DNA from: Chryseobacterium salipaludis
Lineage (GTDB): Bacteria > Bacteroidota > Bacteroidia > Flavobacteriales > Weeksellaceae
Reading direction: 5' to 3'
Length of the DNA stretch: 64,000 nt
NCBI RefSeq assembly: GCF_022968825.1
Contig: NZ_JALHKS010000001.1
Location: forward strand, 124,001-188,000
Shown: in pieces, positions 34,850-44,072 of the stretch
Numbering within the stretch: the first letter of the stretch is position 1
How the letters are laid out: the number at the start of each line of letters is the position of its first letter
The notes under the pieces: model-generated
The model's database searches: none
Told to the model about the DNA's origin: nothing
What the model saw: the letters and a program-made list of their open reading frames with translations, nothing else
Program-made: the position numbers and the translations under genes

Positions 34850-36213
34850 ATGAATTACCAGATCCTTTTAGATAAACAAAAATCATATTTCCGCTCCGGT
34901 GCCACACGACCGGTTGCCTTTAGACTGCAACAGCTAAAAAAATTAAAAGAAATTCTCCGGCAGAATGAAGAAAAACTGAACGAAGCAATCTATAGGGATT
35001 TTAAGAAGCCAGCCTTTGACACGTACACGACCGAGATTGGATTTCTTTTGAATGATATCAACTATTATTTAAAACACTCTCATAAACTCGCCAAATCTAA
35101 ACGCGTTCGCACCAATCTGGCAAACATGCGGGGGCGCAGCACCATCTATCAGGAGCCACTCGGCAGCGTCCTGGTAATCGGCGCGTGGAATTACCCGTAT
35201 CAGCTTTCGTTATCACCTGCAATTGCCGCGATCGCTGCCGGGAATACCGTCATCATCAAACCCAGTGAAACTGCACCGGCAACCATGAAAATGATGGCGG
35301 AACTCATTAACAACAACTTTGATGAAGCATTTTTAAAAGTAATTACTGCCGACGAAAATACCGGTCAGCAGCTTACACAACTGCCGTTTGATAAAATTTT
35401 CTTCACAGGGAGCACCGCCACCGGCCGGAAAGTGTACGAAGCCGCCGCGAAAAATCTGGTCCCCGTGACCCTTGAGCTCGGCGGAAAAAGCCCGGCCTTC
35501 ATTTCAGAAATTGCAGATCTGGAAATTGCAGCCAGGAGAATTATCTGGGGTAAATTTTTAAATGCCGGGCAAACTTGCGTGGCACCCGACTATATTCTTG
35601 TGCATGAAAGCGTTGCAGAAAAGCTTTTAAAATTGCTTGTTCATTTCATCGAGAAATTTGACTATAACGCTGAAGCTGCGCATTACACTCAAATTATTAA
35701 CGAAAAAGAATTCAGTCGTTTACAAAAACTGCTCAATCGATCACCAATTTATTATGAGGAGAAACTCATGCGCAGCAAAGATATATTGCTCCTACCCTTA
35801 TTTTCCCTGCAAAGCCTGAGGATGAAATTATGCAGGCGGAAATTTTCGGACCGCTGCTGCCTATACTGACATATAAAGACTTTAGGGACGCACTGAATCT
35901 GATTTCCGAAAAACCTGCACCGCTGTCTGCATATCTTTTTAACAACGACAAAAAAGAGCAGGAACAATTTATCAACAATGTCCGATTCGGTGGCGGGTGC
36001 ATTAATGATACCATTATGCATCTGAGCAATCCCAATCTGCCTTTTGGCGGTGTAGGAAATTCCGGGCTGGGGAACTACCACGGTAAATTTGGCTTTGAAA
36101 CCTTTTCTCATCAAAAAGGGGTTTTGAAAAGAGCAACCTGGGGCGAACCAAATCTAAAATATCCGCCGTACGCGCAAAAAAAGTTTAGCTGGATCCGGAA
36201 ACTATTGGGATAA
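34850..36213 (+). pseudogene. Aldehyde dehydrogenase (class 3 type), disrupted by a -1 frameshift
   Basis: The region codes for an NAD(P)-dependent aldehyde dehydrogenase of the fatty-aldehyde/class 3 kind, but in two reading frames. Frame one (from 34850, ending 35869) keeps the cofactor region (GSVLVIGAWNYP, FTGSTATGRK), general base Glu in LELGGK and nucleophile Cys in GQTCVAP. The frame must change near 35756: after IYY the other frame reads GETHAQQRYIAPTIF, the expected sequence, and goes on through EIFGPLLPILTY to the normal C-terminus at 36213. A single missing base in the GGAGGA-like stretch explains it. The spliced product would be about 454 residues, normal for the family. No slippery heptamer for programmed shifting is seen. 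It could be a real mutation or a sequence error. Confidence 0.85.
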
Positions 36214-36217
36214 AAAA

Positions 36218-36236
36218 GGCCGGAAATCATCCGGCC
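36218..36236. terminator. Terminator between the aldehyde dehydrogenase and thioredoxin genes
   Basis: A 6-bp GC-only stem GGCCGG/CCGGCC with a 7-base loop, preceded by A6 on the plus strand, which gives T6 after the hairpin on the minus strand; it ends the thioredoxin transcript and may also stop the convergent one. Confidence 0.75.
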
Positions 36237-36241
36237 ATGTG

Positions 36242-36820
36242 TTATTTCTTTGGCGCATAGGCCAGGAAAAAATCTTTCACTTTTTGCAGGCTGTAGCCTT
36301 TTCCTTCTTCCAGTACGGCACTGTCCTGGGTGTGAATTTGCTTGCCATTCTGATCCAAGACAACAAAAACGGGATAACCGTATTTCGCGCCCGGATTGCC
36401 GAGTTGCTCAAATACTTTTTCGTTCTTGTTCTCCGGAGAATAGTTCAGATGCCAGTACAGATAGTTAGTATCCACGATCTCTTTTAATTCAGGCGTTTTT
36501 TGTACATAATCATTAAAACGAAGGCACCAGATGCACCAGTTCCCACCGGCCTGAATCATAATGTTTTTATTTTCAGCTTTGGCCTGTTTAATAAGTTCGG
36601 CAAGTCTGCTTTCTGCATTTTCAGAAGGGTTATAGGGTTTGGCCAGCTTGGCTTTTTCCATTTCGGCAGCTTTTTTCCTGGCAGCCAGTTCCGCAGCACT
36701 GTCACTTACCGCTGTTTTTTGAGCAGTATCCGCAGGTGCCGGCGCTGTGTTCTGGGAGCATGCAGAAGCAGCTGTAAGAAAAAGTGCACCGACAACTAAA
36801 CTTTTCAAAGTGTAATTCAT
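36242..36820 (-). CDS. Thioredoxin-fold lipoprotein
   Basis: A 192-residue exported protein with a lipoprotein-like signal (hydrophobic core then ASAC, Cys21), an Ala/Lys-rich linker of about 45 residues, and a thioredoxin-fold domain with the redox motif CIWC at residues 96-99 (GGNWCIWCLRF). Such proteins act as periplasmic thiol-disulfide reductases or isomerases, or in cytochrome maturation, but the substrate here is unknown. It is monocistronic; TTAATTTG, one base off the -7 consensus, lies 22 bases upstream of its ATG. Confidence 0.82.
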   Translation of the reverse strand: MNYTLKSLVVGALFLTAASACSQNTAPAPADTAQKTAVSDSAAELAARKKAAEMEKAKLAKPYNPSENAESRLAELIKQAKAENKNIMIQAGGNWCIWCLRFNDYVQKTPELKEIVDTNYLYWHLNYSPENKNEKVFEQLGNPGAKYGYPVFVVLDQNGKQIHTQDSAVLEEGKGYSLQKVKDFFLAYAPKK

Positions 36821-36882
36821 ATTTCTAAAATATTAGTATTGCAAATTAATAAAACGACTGTAAAAATAAACTTTATTATGAT

Positions 36883-36890
36883 TAAATTTG
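36883..36890 (+). promoter_or_regulatory. -7 box of the acyltransferase-glycosyltransferase pair
   Basis: TAAATTTG, 11 bases before the ATG at 36901: a short leader. Confidence 0.55.
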
Positions 36891-36900
36891 CGTTTCGCCT

Positions 36901-37800
36901 ATGAACTTTTTATTTAAATTCCTGCTGCTGTTCTCCCGGTTACCGCTGAAGATCCTGTACATTTTCTCCGACCTTATTTTTATGGTGACCTATTACCTGA
37001 TTGGTTACAGGCGGAAAGTCATTCAAAATAATTTAAAAAATTCATTCCCGGAAAAGAGCACAGAGGAATTGCGCAAAATTGAAAAGCAGTTTTACCGTAA
37101 TTTCTGCGATTATATTGTGGAAACTTTTAAATCGTTTACCATCAGTTCAACGGAATTACGGGTTCGGGTGCAACATTTAAACCGCGATGTTTTTAAAGAA
37201 GCCAAAGCCGAGGGGCGAAATGTCATCATGTTATCCGGTCATATTTTCAACTGGGAATGGTACAATGCGCTTGCTTTACTAATTCCACAGGAACACAGCA
37301 TTGCCGTGTACCGCAAAGTACAAAATGGTTTTTGGGAAGACCAGATCAAGAGTTTACGCAATCGTTTCGGGAATACGGCGGTAGAAGCCAGAGAGGTGAT
37401 TCGTCACATCTTCCGTACTCCTAATGATGGCAACTCGGTTTATATGTTCGTGGCCGATCAAACACCGCATTATTCAGAAATAAATCTCGGACTTCGTTTT
37501 TTAAATCAAAGAACACCCGTTTTTATCGGATATGATAAAATTGCAACACGCATGGATATGGCCTTTGTTTTCTGTGAAATGAAGAAAGTTAAGCGTGGAT
37601 TTTACCAGGTAAATTACCATCGCATCTATCCGGATGGTGAGCGGTTTGAGCCGTATGAAGTAGTGACTAAGTTTCACACTTTACTCGAAAATACAATCCG
37701 GAAACATCCGGACAATTATTTATGGTCGCACCGCCGCTGGAAATATGATCACGCCATTAAAACGATGAGAGAAACCGAAAATACCGTTTCCCATGTCTGA
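36901..37800 (+). CDS. Lysophospholipid/lipid A acyltransferase (LpxL/HtrB family)
   Basis: A 299-residue inner-membrane acyltransferase. It has an N-terminal anchor helix (residues about 5-35) and the family motif H-x4-E in LSGHIFNWEW near residue 115, followed by the conserved RxxQNGFWED region and FVADQTPHY. These enzymes add a secondary acyl chain to lipid A using acyl-ACP. Bacteroidota commonly carry one such enzyme. Its 3' end overlaps the glycosyltransferase gene by 8 bases, so the two are translationally coupled, perhaps in envelope assembly. Confidence 0.9.
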   Translation: MNFLFKFLLLFSRLPLKILYIFSDLIFMVTYYLIGYRRKVIQNNLKNSFPEKSTEELRKIEKQFYRNFCDYIVETFKSFTISSTELRVRVQHLNRDVFKEAKAEGRNVIMLSGHIFNWEWYNALALLIPQEHSIAVYRKVQNGFWEDQIKSLRNRFGNTAVEAREVIRHIFRTPNDGNSVYMFVADQTPHYSEINLGLRFLNQRTPVFIGYDKIATRMDMAFVFCEMKKVKRGFYQVNYHRIYPDGERFEPYEVVTKFHTLLENTIRKHPDNYLWSHRRWKYDHAIKTMRETENTVSHV

Positions 37801-38767
37801 TACGCTGGCGGTCGTAATACTGAACTGGAACGGAAAATCCTGGCTGGAAAAGTTTTTGCCCACCGTAATCCGCCATTCTGCACAGGCCGAAGTATATGTT
37901 ATTGACAATGCGTCCACAGACGATTCCATTTTATATTTACAGGAATATTTCCCAGAGGTTCAGATTGTCGTCAATCCCACAAATGCGGGTTTTGCCGCCG
38001 GGTACAATCAGGGTTTGCAGCATATTGAAGCAGAATATTATTGCCTGTTGAATTCCGATGTGGAAGTTACTGAAGGCTGGCTGGAGCCCGTTTTAAACTT
38101 ATTTAAAAGTGACCGCTCCATTGCTGCCATACAGCCCAAGGTTTTAGATTATCATCAGAAGGATCAATTTGAGTTTGCCGGTGCGGCGGGCGGACTGATT
38201 GACAATTTAGGTTTTCCTTACTGTCGCGGACGCATTTTTGAAAATATTGAAAAAGACGAAGGTCAATATAATAGCAATGCGCAAATATTCTGGGCGAGCG
38301 GCTGTTGCCTGTTTATTCGCAGTCAGGAGTTTCTCGAGATGGGCGGTTTTGATGAACGGTTCTTCGCGCATCAGGAAGAAATTGATTTGTGCTGGAGGCT
38401 TCAGAATGCCGGAAAAAAAATATATTATTGCGCGGACAGTACCGTCTATCACGTTGGTGGCGGTACCTTAACAAAGCAAAATCCGCGAAAAACCTATCTC
38501 AACATTAGGAATAATCTTTCTATGCTCGCCAAAAATCTGCCTGCGGATAAGCTTTTTCCGGTCATCTTCAGCCGGCTGGTGCTGGATGCCTTCACCGCAT
38601 TTTATTTTGGTTTAAAGTTAGGACCGAAGCATTTTATTGCTGTTTTAAAAGGACATTTTGCTTTTTACCGAATGTTGCCGGGAAATATCAAGAGAAGACA
38701 AAAAAAGCAGATTACACACTACTACAGCGAAAAATGGCTTGTGTTTAAGAGCTTTTTAGGTAAATAA
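37793..38767 (+). CDS. Glycosyltransferase family 2 protein
   Basis: A 324-residue inverting GT-A glycosyltransferase. The N-terminus AVVILNWNGKSWLEKF, VIDNASTDDS and the metal-binding LLNSDVEV (the DxD equivalent) identify the fold, and GGFDERFFAHQEEIDLCWR is the acceptor-side ED motif. It belongs to the rhamnosyltransferase-like GT2 group, acting on a lipid-linked or surface glycan; the sugar and acceptor cannot be told. A C-terminal hydrophobic stretch (residues about 250-270) may bring it to the membrane. It is coupled to the preceding acyltransferase. Confidence 0.88.
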   Translation: MSDTLAVVILNWNGKSWLEKFLPTVIRHSAQAEVYVIDNASTDDSILYLQEYFPEVQIVVNPTNAGFAAGYNQGLQHIEAEYYCLLNSDVEVTEGWLEPVLNLFKSDRSIAAIQPKVLDYHQKDQFEFAGAAGGLIDNLGFPYCRGRIFENIEKDEGQYNSNAQIFWASGCCLFIRSQEFLEMGGFDERFFAHQEEIDLCWRLQNAGKKIYYCADSTVYHVGGGTLTKQNPRKTYLNIRNNLSMLAKNLPADKLFPVIFSRLVLDAFTAFYFGLKLGPKHFIAVLKGHFAFYRMLPGNIKRRQKKQITHYYSEKWLVFKSFLGK

Positions 38768-38827
38768 AATTCCAGATACAGAGTTATATTTAGCAACTAT
38801 TTATCGTTATACTTTTTAGATTCTCAG

Positions 38828-38835
38828 TACCTTTG
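38828..38835 (+). promoter_or_regulatory. -7 box of the exonuclease gene
   Basis: TACCTTTG, 36 bases before the ATG at 38871. Confidence 0.5.
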
Positions 38836-38870
38836 CGTTTTAGCGAAATATTAATTCGCAATTATATTTT

Positions 38871-39428
38871 ATGATTGATTTTTGCGCTATAGATTTTGAA
38901 ACGGCTACTTTCGAACGGAACTCAGCCTGTGAACTGGGTATTTGTGTGGTGGAAAACGGCGAAGTGAAACAGACGAAAACCTGGCTCATCAAGCCGCCCA
39001 GCTACCCGTATTTTAGTCCCAGAAATATCGCCGTCCACGGAATCACACCTGATGAGGTTAAGGACGCGCCCACCTTTGAAGAAATGTGGCACGAGGCGGA
39101 AGAACTGATGTATGGCTCCTTAATGATTGCGCACAATGCCAGCTTTGATGCCGGCGTACTAAGAAGCTGCCTGGACCACTATGGTTTTTTCCGGCCAAAG
39201 ATGAACTACCTCTGCAGTATTTCCATTGCAAAAAAGTCCTGGAAACATTTACCGAAATATGGTTTAAAGAGCCTGGCAGATCACCACCAGTTAAGTTTCA
39301 ATCACCACCGCGCGGGGGATGATGCTGAAGTTTGTGCGAAAATAGCGCTGCTTGCTTTTGATCAGATGATGGTCACACGTACCGACGAAATCCACAGTGT
39401 GATGCAGAAAAACTTGAAAGTTCTGTAA
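38871..39428 (+). CDS. 3'-5' exonuclease (DnaQ-like, DEDDh)
   Basis: A 185-residue exonuclease domain with all DEDDh motifs: ExoI with FCAIDFETATFER (Asp and Glu), ExoII in AHNASFDAGVL, and ExoIII in HHRAGDDAEVC with the catalytic His and Asp. Proteins this short and without a BRCT or other domain may proofread or repair DNA, or trim RNA (RNase T-like); which one is not clear from sequence. It converges with apaG, only 3 bp between stops. Confidence 0.87.
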   Translation: MIDFCAIDFETATFERNSACELGICVVENGEVKQTKTWLIKPPSYPYFSPRNIAVHGITPDEVKDAPTFEEMWHEAEELMYGSLMIAHNASFDAGVLRSCLDHYGFFRPKMNYLCSISIAKKSWKHLPKYGLKSLADHHQLSFNHHRAGDDAEVCAKIALLAFDQMMVTRTDEIHSVMQKNLKVL

Positions 39429-39431
39429 ATA

Positions 39432-39818
39432 TTAATTGCTCAGAATATCAGCAATCAGGTTGAAGCGCGGAACTTCTATTTCCAGTTGTTCACTGGTATT
39501 CAGGTTGGTGCAATAATAAATTCCAAACATACTTCCCACGCCGGAGCGCAGCATTACATTGGAAAAATAGGAGAAGTTCTCGCCCGGCATGATTTCAGGG
39601 GTCAATCCAATCACACCGTCGCCGGAGACTTCTGTAAAACCATATCCTAAATCATAAATCATCCATTTGCGTCGCAGCAGCTGAATGGGTTCCTTTCCCA
39701 GGTTTTCAATAATGATATTGTACCTGAAAACAAAACGGTTTTCCGAAGGATAACTGTTCATGATATCGTATTCCGGAACAACTGAAACTTTAATGTCAAA
39801 AGAGGTAGTGGAAAACAT
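39432..39818 (-). CDS. apaG: ApaG (Co2+/Mg2+ efflux protein family)
   Basis: A 128-residue protein of the ApaG family with a fibronectin-type beta fold. It has the family motifs RFVFRYNIIIENLG, VQLLRRKWMIYD-like QLLRRKWMIYDLGYG, and the glycine-rich GVIGLTPEIMPGENFSYFS. ApaG was linked genetically to cobalt resistance and magnesium; its real role is unproven. I start it at the internal ATG giving MFSTTSFDIKVSV; an in-frame ATG further out at 39929 would run back through the sucB terminator and over the sucB stop. Confidence 0.88.
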   Translation of the reverse strand: MFSTTSFDIKVSVVPEYDIMNSYPSENRFVFRYNIIIENLGKEPIQLLRRKWMIYDLGYGFTEVSGDGVIGLTPEIMPGENFSYFSNVMLRSGVGSMFGIYYCTNLNTSEQLEIEVPRFNLIADILSN

Positions 39819-39845
39819 GGCAGCAATATTTAGGGCAAGAGATAC

Positions 39846-39871
39846 AAAAATCCCGCCTTTATCAGCGGGAT
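39846..39871 (-). terminator. Terminator of sucA-sucB
   Basis: A perfect 7-bp stem ATCCCGC/GCGGGAT with an 8-base loop and T4-5 on the minus strand, 29 bases past the sucB stop. Confidence 0.75.
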
Positions 39872-39900
39872 CTTGAATATTTATTTTTCGGTAATAAAAA

Positions 39901-41133
39901 TTACAGTTCCAGACCGCGTCTTTCATCACCGTTCATCAGGATTTCCACGGGATTGTCAATTCCTTCTTTCACAGCCACCAGGAAGCCTACAGACTCACGG
40001 CCGTCAATGATTCTGTGGTCATACGACATAGCAAGATACATCATCGGGCGAATCACCACCTGACCATCTACCGCTACCGGACGCTGGATAATGTTATGCA
40101 TTCCCAGAATCGCAGACTGCGGCGGGTTGATAATCGGTGTGGAAAGCATGGAGCCAAATACACCACCGTTGGTAATGGTAAAGGTGCCACCGGTCATTTC
40201 ATCAACGGTGATTTTGCCATCGCGTACGCGTTCCGCCAGATTTTTAATGTTGGCTTCAATTCCGCGGAAAGACATATTTTCTGCATTTCTGAGCACCGGC
40301 ACCATCAGGCCTTTCGGACCGGAAACTGCTACGGAGATATCGCAGAAATCATAGTTAATTTTATAATCACCATCAATACTGGCATTCACATCAGGATACA
40401 TTTGCAAAGCGCGCGTAACCGCTTTTGTAAAGAAGGACATGAAGCCTAAACCTACGCCATGCTTTTGTGCAAATTCTTCTTTGTATTGTTTTCTCAAACG
40501 GAAGATCTCGGACATGTCCACTTCATTGAACGTCGTCAGCATCGCGGTTTCATTTTTCACTGAAACCAAACGGGCCGCCACTTTTCTGCGCAGTACGGAC
40601 AGTTTGCTGGTGCTGGTGCTGCGGGAACCGCCGTTGTCAGCAGATCCCATCGCCGGAACGGATGCCGTTTGTGCATCTTCTTTCGTGATGCGTCCGTCGC
40701 GTCCGGTACCGGTAACCTGTGCAGCATTTACTCCTTTTTCGTCCAGGATTTTCTTGGCCGCTGGAGACGGAGTTCCGGTTGCATACGTTTCCTGTTTTTT
40801 AGGTTCTTCCTTTTTCTCTACCTGTTTTGGCGCAGGAGCAGCCGGAGCTTCTTCTTTTTTCTCTTCTTTCGCTTCCCCATCGGCAGGTTTGGCAGCAGAC
40901 ATATCAATCAGGCAGACCACCTGACCCACTTCTACTGTGTCTCCCTCCTCGGCTTTCAGGGTAATCACGCCGCTTTCTTCCGCGGGCAGTTCCAGTGTCG
41001 CTTTATCGGAGTCGACTTCGGCAATGGGCTGGTCTTTTTCTACATAATCGCCGTCCTGTACAAGCCACGTTGCGATTTCAACTTCGGTGATGGATTCTCC
41101 CGGAGAGGGAACTTTCATTTCTAATATGGACAT
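39901..41133 (-). CDS. sucB: 2-Oxoglutarate dehydrogenase E2, dihydrolipoyl succinyltransferase
   Basis: The E2 core moves the succinyl group from E1 to CoA. The 410-residue protein has one lipoyl domain with the attachment Lys in [11 protein letters not shown] near residue 44, an Ala/Pro/Glu/Lys-rich linker, an E3/E1-binding domain ([22 protein letters not shown]), and a C-terminal catalytic domain with the His motif [13 protein letters not shown] and [10 protein letters not shown]. It lies 38 bp after sucA and shares its promoter. Confidence 0.96.
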   Translation of the reverse strand: MSILEMKVPSPGESITEVEIATWLVQDGDYVEKDQPIAEVDSDKATLELPAEESGVITLKAEEGDTVEVGQVVCLIDMSAAKPADGEAKEEKKEEAPAAPAPKQVEKKEEPKKQETYATGTPSPAAKKILDEKGVNAAQVTGTGRDGRITKEDAQTASVPAMGSADNGGSRSTSTSKLSVLRRKVAARLVSVKNETAMLTTFNEVDMSEIFRLRKQYKEEFAQKHGVGLGFMSFFTKAVTRALQMYPDVNASIDGDYKINYDFCDISVAVSGPKGLMVPVLRNAENMSFRGIEANIKNLAERVRDGKITVDEMTGGTFTITNGGVFGSMLSTPIINPPQSAILGMHNIIQRPVAVDGQVVIRPMMYLAMSYDHRIIDGRESVGFLVAVKEGIDNPVEILMNGDERRGLEL

Positions 41134-41171
41134 CGGATATATTTTTTATAATATTAAAACTAAAGATACAA

Positions 41172-43976
41172 TTACGCAGTTACCGGACGTTTTTCAGGTT
41201 CATCATTACGGTCGAACACGCGGTTGATTACATCATTCTGGTTACGCTCAAACATTTTATGGCTTCCCGGTGCCGGTGTACCGCTGGCTACCGGTGCAAT
41301 TACCTGAATACCGGTTTCACGGAAGTTGCGCAGGATGAATGTCCACGCACCCATATTTTCCGGCTCCTCCTGTACCCACAGCAATTGCTTGCGCTTGCCG
41401 TATTTCTCCAAGATGGCGTTGATCTTTTTAAAATCAAGCGGATATAACTGTTCCAGACGAACCAGCGCAATATTATCTACGCCGAGATCTTCTTTTTTGG
41501 CCAGTAATTCATAATAGATTTTACCGGAGCACAGCACCAGTTTTTCAATTTTCGGTGCATCTGCAGAGTGATCATCAATGATTGGTTGGAAAGATCCGTT
41601 GGCCAGTTCCTCCAGCGTTGAAACTACCTTCGGATGGCGGAGCAATGATTTTGGAGACATTACCACAAGTGGTTTGCGGAAGTTCCATTTCATCTGCCGG
41701 CGCATCAGGTGGAAGTAGTTGGCCGGCGTGGTCGCGTTGGCTACGGTGATATTATCATTGGCACAAAGTGTCAGGAAACGCTCCAGACGTGCGGAACTGT
41801 GTTCAGCACCCTGGCCTTCGAAGCCGTGTGGCAACAGCATCACCAGACCGCTCTGAATTTTCCATTTTTCTTCAGCAGCTACCAGATACTGGTCAATAAT
41901 AATCTGTGCACCATTCATAAAGTCACCAAACTGCGCTTCCCAAACCGTCAGTGTGCTCGGGGATGCCATGGCGTACCCGTAGTCAAAACCAAGTACTCCA
42001 TATTCAGAAAGGTGAGAGTTATAAATATCAAATCGGCTGTCGGAGATATGACGCAGCGGGATGTATTCTTCTTCGGTGTCTTCTGTTTTAATTAAAGCAT
42101 GACGGTGCGAGAAGGTACCACGCTCCACATCTTCCCCGGAAATACGAACATTTTGCCCTTCTGAAAGAAGCGTAGCATACACCAGCCATTCGCCCAAAGC
42201 CCAGTCCAGCTGGTTGTTCTCAATCATCTTCAGACGATTTTCGAACAAGCGGCTTACTTTTTTAATAAAGTTTTTGTCAGCCGGCAACGTGCTCATTTTG
42301 ATGGCGAGCTCTTTCAGTTTTGTCAGATCAAAACTTGTATCAACAGGATTCAGAGCAGTATCGCGGGCTGCCAGCGGAAAGTCTTTCCATGCTTCTTCCA
42401 TGAACAGATCCAGGGCGTTCTTTTCAATTTCTTTAGATGCATCGAAATCAGCATCCAGAAGTTTTTTGAAACTGCTTTCCATTTCCTTCATTTTCTCGCT
42501 GGAAACGATGCCTTCCTTCATCAGCTGATCTTTGTAAATCTCACGCGGATTCGGATGCTTGGAAATCAGTTTATAAAGATTCGGCTGTGTGAACCGCGGT
42601 TCATCACCTTCGTTATGACCATATTTACGGTAGCCCAACAAGTCAATGTACACGTCCTTGCCAAACTTCGCACGGAAATCCGCTGCAAAACGAATCGCAT
42701 GTACCACCGCTTCCACGTCATCAGCATTCACGTGCATCACCGGAGATTCGGTTACTTTCGCGATATCGGTGCTATAGACGGAAGAACGCGCGTCCTGATA
42801 ATTGGTGGTAAACGAAACCTGGTTATTCACCACAATGTGAACAGTTCCGCCGGTGCGGTAACCTTCCAAAGTCATCATCTGCGCCACCTCATATACGATT
42901 CCCTGACCTGCAATCGCACCGTCGCCATGAATCACAATCGGAAGTACTTTTCCGAAATCTTTGTAGATATTGTCCACTTTTGCGCGACAGATTCCTTCGA
43001 CCAAAGCCGCGACTGTTTCCAGGTGCGACGGATTCGGTGTGAGGTTAATCGCAACTTCTTCGCCTTTAGCGGTTTTTATTTTTTTAGATGATCCCAGGTG
43101 GTATTTCACATCACCGGAGAACACATCTTCTTCAAATTCTTTCCCCTCGAATTCAGAAAAGATTTGTTTATACGATTTACCGAAAATATTGGTGAGTACA
43201 TTCAGTCGTCCGCGGTGTGCCATCCCCAGCACCACCTCATCAACTCCCAATTCAGAAGAACGGGTAATAAGCTGATCCAATGCCGGAATTAAAGACTCGC
43301 CTCCTTCCAGCGAAAAACGCTTTTGGCCCACAAACTTCGTGTGCAGGTAATTTTCAAAAGCAACGGCCTGGTTTAGTTTTTCCAGAATTTCCACTTTCTC
43401 ATCTGCGTTCAGCTTCGGGCGATTGCTGTTTACGTGAATCCACTCGCGGATGAACTGGCGCTCTTCCACATTACCGATGTGCATATATTCCAGTCCGATG
43501 GAGCTGCAATAAATCTGCTGCAAATGGTCTATGATTTCCTGCAAAGTAGCAGGTCCGGACATCCCGGTTTCTTTGGCAGAGCTGAATCTTTTAGTCAGGT
43601 CCTGCTTGCTAAGCCCAAAATTCTCGATAGCCAGCGTTGGCTCAAAGTGCCGGCGCTCGCGCACGGGATTGGTATTTGTAAAAAGATGGCCGCGGGTGCG
43701 ATAGGCTTCAATTAGGTTCAGCACCTTGAACTCCTTTTCAATCTCTTCGGGAATCTGCCCTTGCGCAGCAGCCTGTTCAGTCGCTTGCACCGGAGCCGAA
43801 GCCTGTGTTCCGCCGCTGTACCCTGCTTCCTCACCATAATTTTCCAACGCGAAATCGAAGCCCTGGAAAAAAGACTTCCAGGAAGGCTCCAGTGAATCCG
43901 GATACTTCAGATATTGTTGGTATAAGTCGTCGATTAACTGTGCGTGTACAGCATTTAGGAACGAAAATTTGTCCAT
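41172..43976 (-). CDS. sucA: 2-Oxoglutarate dehydrogenase E1 component
   Basis: The thiamine-diphosphate E1 component decarboxylates 2-oxoglutarate and transfers the succinyl group to the lipoyl of E2. The 934-residue product has the N-terminal motif for E2 binding (LYQQYLKYPDSLEPSWKSFF), the TPP fold GDGAIAGQGIVYE, NQVSFTT, MAHRGRLNVL, and the C-terminal VQEEPENMGAW segment. An ATG directly before the chosen one (at 43979) is equally possible. Two -7 boxes lie in tandem upstream. Confidence 0.96.
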   Translation of the reverse strand: MDKFSFLNAVHAQLIDDLYQQYLKYPDSLEPSWKSFFQGFDFALENYGEEAGYSGGTQASAPVQATEQAAAQGQIPEEIEKEFKVLNLIEAYRTRGHLFTNTNPVRERRHFEPTLAIENFGLSKQDLTKRFSSAKETGMSGPATLQEIIDHLQQIYCSSIGLEYMHIGNVEERQFIREWIHVNSNRPKLNADEKVEILEKLNQAVAFENYLHTKFVGQKRFSLEGGESLIPALDQLITRSSELGVDEVVLGMAHRGRLNVLTNIFGKSYKQIFSEFEGKEFEEDVFSGDVKYHLGSSKKIKTAKGEEVAINLTPNPSHLETVAALVEGICRAKVDNIYKDFGKVLPIVIHGDGAIAGQGIVYEVAQMMTLEGYRTGGTVHIVVNNQVSFTTNYQDARSSVYSTDIAKVTESPVMHVNADDVEAVVHAIRFAADFRAKFGKDVYIDLLGYRKYGHNEGDEPRFTQPNLYKLISKHPNPREIYKDQLMKEGIVSSEKMKEMESSFKKLLDADFDASKEIEKNALDLFMEEAWKDFPLAARDTALNPVDTSFDLTKLKELAIKMSTLPADKNFIKKVSRLFENRLKMIENNQLDWALGEWLVYATLLSEGQNVRISGEDVERGTFSHRHALIKTEDTEEEYIPLRHISDSRFDIYNSHLSEYGVLGFDYGYAMASPSTLTVWEAQFGDFMNGAQIIIDQYLVAAEEKWKIQSGLVMLLPHGFEGQGAEHSSARLERFLTLCANDNITVANATTPANYFHLMRRQMKWNFRKPLVVMSPKSLLRHPKVVSTLEELANGSFQPIIDDHSADAPKIEKLVLCSGKIYYELLAKKEDLGVDNIALVRLEQLYPLDFKKINAILEKYGKRKQLLWVQEEPENMGAWTFILRNFRETGIQVIAPVASGTPAPGSHKMFERNQNDVINRVFDRNDEPEKRPVTA

Positions 43977-44012
43977 CATTTACAAATTATCTGGGGTTAT
44001 AATTTAAGAGAA

Positions 44013-44029
44013 CAAATTTAACAAAAATA
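44013..44029 (-). promoter_or_regulatory. Tandem -7 boxes of sucA-sucB
   Basis: Minus-strand TAAATTTG (44013-44020) and TATTTTTG (44022-44029), one base apart, 37 and 46 bases before the sucA ATG. Two exact TAnnTTTG matches in series suggest a strong or double promoter. Confidence 0.6.
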
Positions 44030-44072
44030 TGTGAACTGATGAACAGCAATAATCCGCGCTGCAGGTGACTTT

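Noticed and set aside
35741-35780. Programmed frameshifting in the aldehyde dehydrogenase
   Set aside because: No slippery heptamer or stimulatory hairpin at the site, and the family is not known to use it.
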